Source: JBDKUD01 sp039679805 (GTDB lineage: Bacteria > Bacillota > Syntrophomonadia > Syntrophomonadales > Syntrophomonadaceae). From it: 13,741 bases of DNA. This document shows positions 5,747 through 13,370 of this stretch, in pieces. Location: assembly GCA_039679805.1 (NCBI GenBank), contig JBDKUD010000176.1, positions 1-13,741 on the forward strand, written 5' to 3'. Each line of letters begins with the position of its first letter. The first letter of the stretch is position 1. Position numbers and translations under genes: made by a program. Under the pieces are notes generated by a model. That model saw only the letters and a program-made list of their open reading frames with translations. It ran no database searches and had not been told where the DNA came from.

Positions 5747-5968
5747 TCATATTAGTGAAAGGCAATCCAAATCATCTCCGGTATCCCCATCACTAATTAT
5801 GTGCAGATGTTTGTTCCCGACAGCATCAACATCAATATAAGCGTCACAAATATTTCCCTGTTCCACTGTCTCAAATAACTCCTTCAGGTCCATCTTGCGG
5901 CCATCATCTAAAATTACTTTTATGATCTCTCCATGGTTATTACGCTGGATTTCTATTATCTTAAGCAA
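5747..5968 (-). CDS. Small DUF3892-like protein
   Basis: A 73-residue acidic protein starting at a TTG (5968) that follows GGAGGGG by 7 nt, a strong ribosome binding site. The layout resembles DUF3892: a first beta-strand pair around HGEIIKVILDDGRKMDL, a helix, an EQGNICDAYID strand, and a tail DGDTGDDLDCLSLI like the family's SDGD...NLDxLP ending. No function is known for the family. It sits between ytxC and the amidase, all on the same strand, but with gaps of more than 100 bp on both sides, so operon membership is unclear. Confidence 0.7.
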   Translation of the reverse strand: MLKIIEIQRNNHGEIIKVILDDGRKMDLKELFETVEQGNICDAYIDVDAVGNKHLHIISDGDTGDDLDCLSLI

Positions 5969-6038
5969 GCCCGTTCCCCTCCAGTTTTTAATTATAGTAT
6001 AGACTGAACGGGATAAATAAATGTGGAGTATACAAATG

Positions 6039-6052
6039 GGGGCATAAGCCCC
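6039..6052 (-). terminator. Short GC hairpin after the amidase, possible weak terminator
   Basis: GGGGC and GCCCC form a 5-bp stem with an ATAA loop, 60-75 bp after the amidase stop. On the minus strand it is followed by CATTTGTAT, a poor T-run. It may end or slow the amidase transcript before the DUF3892-like gene. Confidence 0.3.
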
Positions 6053-6113
6053 TTACATTAGTCTCCGCTCGGATTATCGATAAGTGTGCCATTTCACGGA
6101 TTGGCGGTGATTG

Positions 6114-6944
6114 TTATTCGATTATAACTGTTTGATTTTCCTTATCCCAGTTTACTTTGTACCCCAGTGCTTCACACAATTGGCGAACTGGAGCATACGC
6201 TTGACCATCAATTAATTTTCCAAGCATAATAACAGCCCCTGTAGCGATCCGTACTATACTTTTATCCCCCGGTGGTATCTTAACAGTAACTGGAGGTATT
6301 AGAACTGTATTAAGTCCGCTATTCCATTCAACCTGATGTCCTAAACTTTCAACCAGTGCCCGCACTGGAACATACGTAGTATTATTAATTATCACTCCCT
6401 GAAATACCCTATTATCTACATGGATGGAAACTGTCGGTGTATTCTGTTGCTTAACTCCCGCAGCTAAATCCTTAAATAACCTATCCCAAGGGAAACCGGG
6501 GCCAGGGTCGTTCTTACGATTAATACTGTCTAATCGATAGTGCCCTACGATATGCTCGCGATCGGCTGTAATTCCCCATTTGACAATTAGTTCCTTATGC
6601 AGCCCCAACGTTGCCAGATACTGCAGTTCTGTGAGAGTTTCACCTTCCAGGGCTTCATGTTCAATCCCTAGCGTGTAAAAGTTGGGGTTGGTTCCATCAT
6701 ACAATGACCAGTTCGGTTTATTTACAATGCCTGCGTGATAAGCAGTATCCGTATCTTTGACGAGCTGATAAACCTGGCCGGTCTTGGTAACCAGATAATG
6801 AGCGCTGGCTTTGGCAGCGGAATTACGCAGCCATGATAATGTCCCCGGCATTAGCCCGGCTGTAATATGATTTACAATAGCTATAATTTTCCGGCCTTTA
6901 CGGCCAACTTTAAAATTAGGTGATGGTGCCCATTGTATGTGCAT
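6114..6944 (-). CDS. N-acetylmuramoyl-L-alanine amidase (Amidase_2) with C-terminal copper-amine-oxidase-like repeats
   Basis: A 276-residue enzyme predicted to cut the bond between N-acetylmuramic acid and L-alanine in peptidoglycan. The Amidase_2/PGRP-type fold spans about 18-158. The zinc ligands are visible as His26 (IVNHITAG), His135 (IVGHYRLDS) and Asp146 (KNDPGPG), with the conserved Glu95 in LGIEHE. The C-terminus (about 168-276) holds two half-repeats of the copper amine oxidase N-terminal-like type (NTTYVPVRALVESLG and GQAYAPVRQLCEALG), a non-catalytic wall-associated module common in Clostridia. The start is the ATG at 6944 behind AGGAGG (6951-6956), not the upstream ATG at 7001. 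No signal peptide is seen, so the route out of the cytoplasm is unclear; action during sporulation, germination or mother-cell lysis is possible. Confidence 0.9.
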   Translation of the reverse strand: MHIQWAPSPNFKVGRKGRKIIAIVNHITAGLMPGTLSWLRNSAAKASAHYLVTKTGQVYQLVKDTDTAYHAGIVNKPNWSLYDGTNPNFYTLGIEHEALEGETLTELQYLATLGLHKELIVKWGITADREHIVGHYRLDSINRKNDPGPGFPWDRLFKDLAAGVKQQNTPTVSIHVDNRVFQGVIINNTTYVPVRALVESLGHQVEWNSGLNTVLIPPVTVKIPPGDKSIVRIATGAVIMLGKLIDGQAYAPVRQLCEALGYKVNWDKENQTVIIE

Positions 6945-7087
6945 GCTAATCCTCCTCGCATTAAACTCTACCTTTCTCCAACCTGCCTGCAAGATAGTCA
7001 TTCACCTGTACCATATTATGGTTTTTAAGCGAAATTTGTACGTCCTATTGCCGCCAATTTTGAAAATACTTTTAATTTATTCAATTT

Positions 7088-7123
7088 GTAAACAATAATT
7101 GATAGTAAATTGTTGTTTACTAT
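7088..7123 (+). promoter_or_regulatory. Palindromic operator, probably for the MarR-family repressor
   Basis: ATAGTAAA (7102-7109) and TTTACTAT (7116-7123) form a perfect 8-bp inverted repeat with a 6-nt spacer. A second, overlapping pair, GTAAACAA (7088-7095) with TTGTTTAC (7113-7120), shares the right side. The site covers the -35 box of the marR promoter, as expected for autorepression. Confidence 0.65.
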
Positions 7124-7144
7124 TATTAATTTATCATATATACT
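7116..7144 (+). promoter_or_regulatory. Promoter of marR and the efflux operon
   Basis: TTTACT (-35, 7116-7121) and TATACT (-10, 7139-7144) are 17 nt apart. The marR ATG lies 42 nt downstream of the -10. The -35 is inside the palindromic operator. Confidence 0.6.
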
Positions 7145-7185
7145 ACTTCAGTAACTTATTTAATCGTTCCTATGGAGGTGTTAAA

Positions 7186-7623
7186 ATGAGCAACTTGGAG
7201 AACGTTACCGAAGACTTGTTAGCATTGTTAGGGTACATACGTGATACATTCTTTCGTCCTGCTGAGCAGATTACCCGTTCTCGCATAAGTCACGCACAAT
7301 TTCATGCCATATCAATTCTGGCTCATAAAGGTTCACTATCCATGTCAGAGTTGGCAAATGAGATGAAAATATCAAAACAGCAGCTAACTCCCCTGATTGG
7401 CAAACTGATTGACAGTAATATGGTGGTCAGGAAGCCAGAGGAAATGGATCGTCGTATTTTGCGTATAGAAATTACCGAACCAGGCAGAGATACGTTAGAG
7501 GAGGTTAAGGCAGAAGTCAAGCAGGCCATCAAAGAGAAGCTGAGTATACTTTCAAATTCGGATTTAAAGGATTTGGACCATTTGCTGACCCAGACCAGGG
7601 AACTTCTTCAAAGTATCAAGTAG
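7186..7623 (+). CDS. MarR-family transcriptional regulator
   Basis: A 145-residue protein with the MarR winged helix-turn-helix. Residues about 37-65 lead to the recognition helix region (KISKQQLTPLIGKLIDSNMV, 61-80), then the wing with the family's Asp-Arg-Arg (88-90). Helices at both ends form the dimer interface. MarR proteins bind palindromes as dimers and release DNA on binding small phenolic or drug-like ligands. The start is the ATG at 7186 behind GGAGGTG; a longer reading from 7099 would cover the promoter and operator. It is the first gene of a five-gene operon with two adaptors and two ABC half-transporters, so it very likely controls that efflux system. Confidence 0.92.
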   Translation: MSNLENVTEDLLALLGYIRDTFFRPAEQITRSRISHAQFHAISILAHKGSLSMSELANEMKISKQQLTPLIGKLIDSNMVVRKPEEMDRRILRIEITEPGRDTLEEVKAEVKQAIKEKLSILSNSDLKDLDHLLTQTRELLQSIK

Positions 7624-7660
7624 CTCCAAATTAATAATTACATCAAAGGTGGTTAAGGGT

Positions 7661-8359
7661 ATGGATAAATTAAAAAAAGTACTTAAAATACTGGGTGCCC
7701 TCATTCTTGTAAGTGGGATTATAGCAATCTCCTACTATATTTATGAAGGCATTAACTTCTTTTCTACTGAAGACGCACAGGTAACGGCTGATATGGTTAC
7801 CCTAACGCCCGAAATTACAGGCAAATTAATTGAATGGAACGTCTCCGAGGGAGACTTAATAAAGACTGGACAGATAATTGGGAAGCAAGATCTAAGTACT
7901 ATGATTACCAGTACGGCAGTAAACCCCCAGACTTTAAGCAATTCAGCTGATGCCATGATAGCAAAAGCGGACATCAAATCTCCAATTGGTGGTAAAGTAG
8001 TGCAATCCAGCGTCATTAAAGGCCAGGTTATTTCACCAGGCATGGAAATTGCCACTATAGCTGATACGTCACATATGTATATCAAAGCTAATATTGAAGA
8101 AACAAATATTCTTAATATCAAACCCGGTCAGGCTGTTGATATTAAAATAGATGCCTACCCTCATAAGACTTTTAAAGGTAATGTGGAAAGCATTGGTCAA
8201 GCTACCAAGTCAGCTTTCAGCCAAATGCCATCTCTAAATACCAGCGGAACCTATTCGAAGGTTACCCAGTTGATTCCGGTTCGTATATCTATAAACAATG
8301 CCGAAAATTCAACTCTCATGCTGGGAATGAATGCGACAGTTAAAATTCATATCAAATAA
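7661..8359 (+). CDS. HlyD/EmrA-like membrane-fusion adaptor lacking the coiled-coil hairpin
   Basis: A 232-residue protein with a single N-terminal membrane segment (about 9-28) followed by FSTEDAQVTADMVTLTP, the standard EmrA/HlyD entry into the barrel-sandwich domain. The two lipoyl halves are VTLTPEITGKLIEWNVSEGD and ADIKSPIGGKVVQSSVIKG. Between them is a linker of only about 35 residues, where typical adaptors have a long alpha-helical hairpin. The beta-barrel part (TYSKVTQLIPVRISI) is EmrA-like. I use the ATG at 7661, 8 nt after AAAGGTGG, not the GTG at 7649 inside that ribosome binding site. It lies 37 bp after marR. Adaptors of this type normally pair with an MFS pump (EmrB), but none is present here. 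Confidence 0.85.
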   Translation: MDKLKKVLKILGALILVSGIIAISYYIYEGINFFSTEDAQVTADMVTLTPEITGKLIEWNVSEGDLIKTGQIIGKQDLSTMITSTAVNPQTLSNSADAMIAKADIKSPIGGKVVQSSVIKGQVISPGMEIATIADTSHMYIKANIEETNILNIKPGQAVDIKIDAYPHKTFKGNVESIGQATKSAFSQMPSLNTSGTYSKVTQLIPVRISINNAENSTLMLGMNATVKIHIK

Positions 8360-8379
8360 TTATGAAAGGAGGGTTCCCA

Positions 8380-9528
8380 ATGCAAAAACGAGTTCAACCG
8401 TCTTTATTAATTCTGTTACTTATATTGTTAGTGTTCACGTTGTCCGGGTGCATTGGCCAGAAAACAAGTCAGAATATTAATGTAAACACAGCCATAGCTG
8501 CTAATAAGGGACTGGATACGAAATTGGAACTTAGTGGTGTTCTGGTGCCAACTCAAACAGTGGATATATCCAGCAAAATTTCTGGCCAAATAACTGCACT
8601 GGGTTTTCAGGTCGGCAATAATGTTAAAGCGGGAGACATTATAATGCAATTGGATACTGAGTCATTAAACGGTCAGCTTATGCAGGCCGAAGCTAATTTG
8701 CAAGCAGCCCAGGCATCTGCACAATCAGTTGATAATCAGGCTTCTTTAGTAAAAATAAATCTGGATGCCGCACAAAAAAACTATAACCGTACCAAGGCAC
8801 TTTTTGCATCAGGTGCAGTATCTCAAAGCCAGCTGGATGAAGACCAGGACAAACTGGAAACTGCCCAAAAACAGTATGAAAATGCTTCCGGTCCTGCTCG
8901 TAATCAGGCTCAAGCTGCAGTTAATGTAGCCCAAGCCAATGTCAGAAATCTAGAAATACAATTAAAAAACGCCACCATTAAAAGTCCTATTGATGGGATA
9001 ATAACGAACCAGAGCGTTAATATCGGTCAAAATGTTTCCCCAGGTACGGCGGTAATCTCCATCGTAAATACGTCTACTCTGAAAATGAAGAGTACTGTCT
9101 CACAAGATGTATTGCCGCTTTTATCAGTGGGCCAAAAAATGGATATTACCATAAGCAGTTACCCGAATAAGAAATTTCAGGGGAATATATCTTGCATCGG
9201 ACCTATTGCGGTAAGCACCGGTGAAGTATTTCCTGTGGAAATTACCATTAAAAATAGCAATAGCCTGATGGCAGGGTTATCAGCACATGCTTCAGGTATT
9301 ATCAAAACTAAAGGAATCGTTATCCCCTCGGCATCAGTCATACATAACAACGGAGCAAGTTATGTATATGTAATTAAAAATAATATCGCCTTTAAACGCT
9401 CTATTAGAGTTGGATTAAATAATGAAGAGAAAACGGTAATTTTAAAAGGACTTCATTCGGGTGACAGAGTGGCGGTTTCCAATCTCAGCGCTCTGAGCAA
9501 TAAAATAGCAGTAAATGTTTATAAATAA
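8380..9528 (+). CDS. Lipoprotein HlyD/MacA-like efflux adaptor
   Basis: A 382-residue protein with a lipoprotein signal: basic start (MQKRVQPS), leucine-rich core and lipobox LSGC with the lipidated Cys at 24. The mature part has the first lipoyl half (VDISSKISGQITALGFQVG), a coiled-coil hairpin at about 97-197 rich in Ala and Gln, the second lipoyl half (ATIKSPIDGIITNQSVNIG), a beta-barrel, and a membrane-proximal domain (GLHSGDRVAVSNLS). This is the RND/MacA-type periplasmic adaptor plan. The start is the ATG at 8380, 6 nt after AAAGGAGGG; an ATG at 8362 precedes that site and is not used. It lies 20 bp after the first adaptor. It probably stands on the outer face of the membrane and assists the ABC pair. 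Confidence 0.9.
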   Translation: MQKRVQPSLLILLLILLVFTLSGCIGQKTSQNINVNTAIAANKGLDTKLELSGVLVPTQTVDISSKISGQITALGFQVGNNVKAGDIIMQLDTESLNGQLMQAEANLQAAQASAQSVDNQASLVKINLDAAQKNYNRTKALFASGAVSQSQLDEDQDKLETAQKQYENASGPARNQAQAAVNVAQANVRNLEIQLKNATIKSPIDGIITNQSVNIGQNVSPGTAVISIVNTSTLKMKSTVSQDVLPLLSVGQKMDITISSYPNKKFQGNISCIGPIAVSTGEVFPVEITIKNSNSLMAGLSAHASGIIKTKGIVIPSASVIHNNGASYVYVIKNNIAFKRSIRVGLNNEEKTVILKGLHSGDRVAVSNLSALSNKIAVNVYK

Positions 9529-9559
9529 TATAACTAAACTAGAGTGGAGATATTGATTC

Positions 9560-11287
9560 ATGCTTAGATTATTTCGAGATCTGAAACCTTATACAATGAG
9601 CTTGTTCTGGGTTGTGGCGTTACTTTTTGCCCAATCTCTGGCCGAACTTTATCTGCCCACCCTGATGTCGGATGTAGTTAACAATGGCATGTTAAAAGGT
9701 GATACCGGCTACATTTGGATGTATGGCAGCTATATGCTGCTAGTAGCCCTGGGCAGCAGTATTTGTTCGGTTGGTGCCAGTTATCTGTCTTCCATTATCG
9801 GGATGGGATTTGGCAGGGACACCCGTAATAAGGTTTTTGCCCGCGTTGAAAGTTACTCACTTAATGAGTTTGATAAAATCGGAACTGCCTCCCTTATTAC
9901 CCGTACCACCAACGATATCACCCAGGTGCAGACCCTTTTGGTCATTGGTTTGCGCTTCATGGTATATGCTCCCATTATGTGTATCGGCGGTATTATTATG
10001 GCAGTTTCCAAGGACCAAGGACTGACTCTGATTCTGGCGGTAGTTCTTCCCATTATGTTGGGTTTCATCGCGATCATTGCCAGCTTGATTGTGCCCCTGT
10101 TTAAAGCAATGCAGGCCAAGTTGGACAAGGTGAATTTAGTTTTACGTGAGAATTTAACCGGTATCAGAGTTATTCGAGCCTTCAACCGTCTCAACAGTGA
10201 AAACAAACGGTTCAGGGAGGCAAACCGCGATCTTACTGATACTTCTATCAAGGTAAATAAAATAATGGCAGCTATGCAACCGTTCATGATAGTTATAATG
10301 AACTTCACTTCTATCGCTATTATCTGGTTTGGCGGACTGCGCATCAGTCAGAATAATATGCAGTTAGGCGATATGATGGCTTTTCTTCAGTATGCCATGC
10401 AGATAATGTTTTCCATTATCATGGTAACCATTATGTATGTTATGGTTCCCCGGGCTCAGGCATCTGCAGTGCGAATTAACGAGGTTCTGGATATGGAACC
10501 TGAGATTGCTGACCCGGTGCCGCCTACCGAATCGCATAACCAGAAAGGTTATGTAGAATTTCGCGATGTCACTTTTAGCTATCCGGGTGCTGAAGAGCCT
10601 GCTATAAGCAACATATCTTTCGCTGCTTTTCCTGGAGAGATGACAGCCATTATAGGTGGAACCGGTTCAGGTAAATCTACTCTGATCAGTCTTATTCCGC
10701 GGTTCTATGACGTTGATAGCGGAAGTGTTTTGGTTGACGGTGTTGATGTACGGCAAATGACCCAGAAGCATCTGCGGGCGAAAATTGGGTTTGTACCACA
10801 GACGCCAGTTCTTTTTAGCGGAACCATTGCTGAGAACATCCGCTACGGCAAAGATAATGCCACCAATGAGGAAATATTTCATGCGGCAGATGTTGCTCAG
10901 GCCGGTGATTTTATTACAAATATGGATGATGGATTTGATTCGCAGATTTCTCAGGGCGGGACCAATTTATCCGGTGGTCAGAAACAGCGGCTTTCCATCG
11001 CCCGTGCTTTAGTAAGGAAACCAGGTATCTATATTCTGGACGATAGTTTTTCGGCTCTGGATTTCAAAACTGATGCCCGTCTTCGGGCAGCACTTAAGAA
11101 AGAAACTACTACCTCCACCGTAATTCTTGTCGCCCAACGGGTCAGCACCGTCATGGATGCAGACCGGATAATTGTATTAGACGAAGGTCGTGTGGCTGGA
11201 ATTGGCAGCCACAAAGAACTTATGGACAGTTGTGAAATATACCGGGAGATTGTATACTCCCAATTGTCGGAAGAGGAGATAGCATGA
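9560..11287 (+). CDS. ABC exporter half-transporter with degenerate catalytic site (first subunit of heterodimer)
   Basis: A 575-residue half-transporter: a six-helix membrane domain (about 1-300) and a nucleotide-binding domain (about 330-575). Visible are Walker A GGTGSGKST (366-374), a canonical LSGGQ signature (470-474) and Walker B ILDD, where the catalytic Glu is Asp495. The switch His is replaced by Gln526 (VAQRVST). These are the marks of the degenerate partner in heterodimeric exporters such as YheI/BmrC. With the next protein it would form one active and one inactive ATP site and export drugs or lipids. The ATG at 9560 is fixed by a stop codon two codons upstream. The TGA overlaps the ATG of the partner gene (ATGA), suggesting translational coupling. 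Confidence 0.95.
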   Translation: MLRLFRDLKPYTMSLFWVVALLFAQSLAELYLPTLMSDVVNNGMLKGDTGYIWMYGSYMLLVALGSSICSVGASYLSSIIGMGFGRDTRNKVFARVESYSLNEFDKIGTASLITRTTNDITQVQTLLVIGLRFMVYAPIMCIGGIIMAVSKDQGLTLILAVVLPIMLGFIAIIASLIVPLFKAMQAKLDKVNLVLRENLTGIRVIRAFNRLNSENKRFREANRDLTDTSIKVNKIMAAMQPFMIVIMNFTSIAIIWFGGLRISQNNMQLGDMMAFLQYAMQIMFSIIMVTIMYVMVPRAQASAVRINEVLDMEPEIADPVPPTESHNQKGYVEFRDVTFSYPGAEEPAISNISFAAFPGEMTAIIGGTGSGKSTLISLIPRFYDVDSGSVLVDGVDVRQMTQKHLRAKIGFVPQTPVLFSGTIAENIRYGKDNATNEEIFHAADVAQAGDFITNMDDGFDSQISQGGTNLSGGQKQRLSIARALVRKPGIYILDDSFSALDFKTDARLRAALKKETTTSTVILVAQRVSTVMDADRIIVLDEGRVAGIGSHKELMDSCEIYREIVYSQLSEEEIA

Positions 11288-13233
11288 GCGATCAGAATTC
11301 GCAGAAACCGAATACATCCCCGAGAGGCGGGTTTGGCCGCGGGCCGGGTATGGGGCATCCGGTAGAAAAAGCCAAGGACTTTCAAGGTACCATTAAAAGG
11401 CTGTTAGAATATCTAAGCCCGGAGAAGCTGAACCTTATTATGGTGTTTTTCCTGGCTATCGCCAGTACCCTTTTCTCCATTGTGGGTCCTAAAATCATGG
11501 GTAAGGCTACCACCAAGCTAGGTGAAGGCATCTTGGCCAAGTACGCCTATTTTACACAATTGAACCTGGCAATTGAAAAGAAAATGCCCATTGCCTACAT
11601 CAATAGCTTGAGGGAACAATCTATCCCCACTTTTGACTTTGGATATATCGGCAAGATTCTGCTGTTACTAATAGTCCTTTATCTTATAAGTGCGGCATTT
11701 ACCTATATCATGGGTTATATTATGTCCAGCGTCTCCCAAAACACTGTTTACCGGATGCGTAACGATGTTAAAGAAAAGTTGGACCACCTCCCCCTTAAAT
11801 ACTTCGATCAGAGAACCCATGGTGAGATACTGAGCCGGGTTACCAATGATATGGATAACATTGCCAATACCTTACAGCAGAGTCTGACTCAGTTGATCAC
11901 CTCTTTAGTGACCGTGGTTGGCATCCTAATCATGATGATAACTATAAGCCCTATTATGACTCTTATCGCACTGATAACCCTACCTGCCAGCGGGCTCATA
12001 ACAGCATTAATTGCCCGGAAATCTCAAAAGTTTTTTGCTGACCAGCAGAAATGTCTGGGGGAACTAAATGGTCATGTCGAAGAAATGTACTCAGGTCACA
12101 AGATTGTTAAAGTATACGGGCATGAGGAAGATTCAACCGCCAAGTTTGAGGAAATTAATAGCAGGCTTTATAAAGTCGGTTGGAAAGCGCAATTTATGTC
12201 TGGTATCATTTTCCCTGCCTTAAATTTTGTAAATAATATCGGATACGTAATGATATGTGTTATTGGTGGTCTTCTGGTAGCCAAGAAGAAAATTGAAATT
12301 GGTGATATCCAGGCATTCATTCAGTACATGCGGCAGTTTACCCAACCTATCATCCAGGTAGCCAATATAGCTAACATTTTACAGTCCACGGTTGCTTCCG
12401 CCGAACGGGTATTCGAGATACTGGATGAAGTTGAGCAAATTCCCGATAAGGAAAATGCCAAAATCATTGAGTTCCCAAGAGGCAACGTTAATTTCGAGCA
12501 TGTTAAGTTCGGATATAAGGATGATGCTTTGCTAATGGAAGATCTTAGCATAGATGTGCAAGAAGGACAAACCATTGCTATTGTGGGACCTACCGGCGCG
12601 GGCAAAACCACTCTGGTTAACCTGATTATGCGTTTCTACGAGGTTCAAGGAGGCCGGATTACCATTGATGGCGTAGATATTAGGGACATGAATCGTGGTG
12701 ATCTGCGCACCATGTTTGGTATGGTATTGCAGGACACCTGGCTCTTTAACGGAACCATAAGAGAAAATATTGCCTATGGTCGGGAGGGAGCCACCCAAGA
12801 GGAGATCATAAACGCATCTAAAGCCGCCCATGCGCATCATTTCATTAAAACTCTCCCCGATGGGTACAATACTGTACTAAATGAAGAGGCTTCTAATATA
12901 TCCCAGGGGCAGAAGCAGCTTCTGACTATCGCCCGGGCTTTTCTGGCTGATCCGAAGATTCTCATCCTTGATGAAGCTACCAGCAATATTGACACCAGAA
13001 CGGAAGTGTTAATCCAAAGGGCGATGTCCAACCTGATGAAGGGAAGAACCAGTTTTGTTATTGCCCACAGATTGTCAACCATTCGTGATGCAGACTTGAT
13101 ACTGGTAATGAACCATGGGTCTATAATCGAGCAAGGCAACCATAAAGAACTCCTGACCCAAACTGGCTTTTATGCTGAACTTTATAACAGCCAGTTCACA
13201 GTCGGCACAAACCGTGACCAGGTTGTATCTTAA
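11284..13233 (+). CDS. ABC exporter half-transporter with active catalytic Glu and altered signature (second subunit of heterodimer)
   Basis: A 649-residue half-transporter. It begins with a flexible Gly/Pro-rich stretch (about 1-27) typical of YheH-like subunits. The six-helix membrane domain has an enlarged first extracellular loop (about 75-115). The nucleotide-binding domain has Walker A GPTGAGKTT (435-443), Walker B with the catalytic Glu564 and the switch His595 (IAHRLST). Its signature is ISQGQ (539-543) instead of LSGGQ. So this subunit supplies the working Walker B but the weak signature, the mirror image of the previous protein. Start and coupling: the ATG overlaps the stop of the first subunit by 4 bp. 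Export of a toxic compound under MarR control is the likely role; the substrate is unknown. Confidence 0.95.
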   Translation: MSDQNSQKPNTSPRGGFGRGPGMGHPVEKAKDFQGTIKRLLEYLSPEKLNLIMVFFLAIASTLFSIVGPKIMGKATTKLGEGILAKYAYFTQLNLAIEKKMPIAYINSLREQSIPTFDFGYIGKILLLLIVLYLISAAFTYIMGYIMSSVSQNTVYRMRNDVKEKLDHLPLKYFDQRTHGEILSRVTNDMDNIANTLQQSLTQLITSLVTVVGILIMMITISPIMTLIALITLPASGLITALIARKSQKFFADQQKCLGELNGHVEEMYSGHKIVKVYGHEEDSTAKFEEINSRLYKVGWKAQFMSGIIFPALNFVNNIGYVMICVIGGLLVAKKKIEIGDIQAFIQYMRQFTQPIIQVANIANILQSTVASAERVFEILDEVEQIPDKENAKIIEFPRGNVNFEHVKFGYKDDALLMEDLSIDVQEGQTIAIVGPTGAGKTTLVNLIMRFYEVQGGRITIDGVDIRDMNRGDLRTMFGMVLQDTWLFNGTIRENIAYGREGATQEEIINASKAAHAHHFIKTLPDGYNTVLNEEASNISQGQKQLLTIARAFLADPKILILDEATSNIDTRTEVLIQRAMSNLMKGRTSFVIAHRLSTIRDADLILVMNHGSIIEQGNHKELLTQTGFYAELYNSQFTVGTNRDQVVS

Positions 13234-13261
13234 TTGTATTCTGATAATTAAAAATAATTAT

Positions 13262-13290
13262 TTGCTATCTTTCATAAAAGGAAATAATAT
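13262..13290 (+). promoter_or_regulatory. Possible promoter of dut
   Basis: TTGCTA (13262-13267) and TAATAT (13285-13290) are 17 nt apart, with 4 of 6 matches each, in the 137-bp gap after the ABC gene. A small hairpin GGATA/TATCC (13328-13341) lies between it and the dut ribosome binding site. The gap also has an AT-only stem near 13243-13261 but no convincing terminator for the efflux operon. Confidence 0.35.
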
Positions 13291-13370
13291 ATTGGATAAC
13301 AGGACGTAGCTAGAATCGTTGATATATGGATATTAGTATCCGGTCTAAAAATTAAGGGAGGTAGGAAAAT

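Noticed and set aside
6945..7001. 19-residue N-terminal extension of the amidase
   Set aside because: AGGAGG at 6951-6956 sits just before the ATG at 6944, and the extension is not a signal peptide.
7099..7185. Hydrophobic N-terminal extension of the MarR protein from the ATG at 7099
   Set aside because: It overlaps the promoter and operator; the ATG at 7186 has a good GGAGGTG site and gives the standard length.
9853..10344. 163-codon open frame on the minus strand inside the first ABC gene
   Set aside because: It lies wholly within a well-supported ABC exporter gene and has no family resemblance or ribosome binding site, so it is a reading-frame shadow.
13243..13261. AT-only stem-loop after the second ABC gene as a terminator
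   Set aside because: The stem has no G-C pairs and no clear T-run follows, so it would be too weak.
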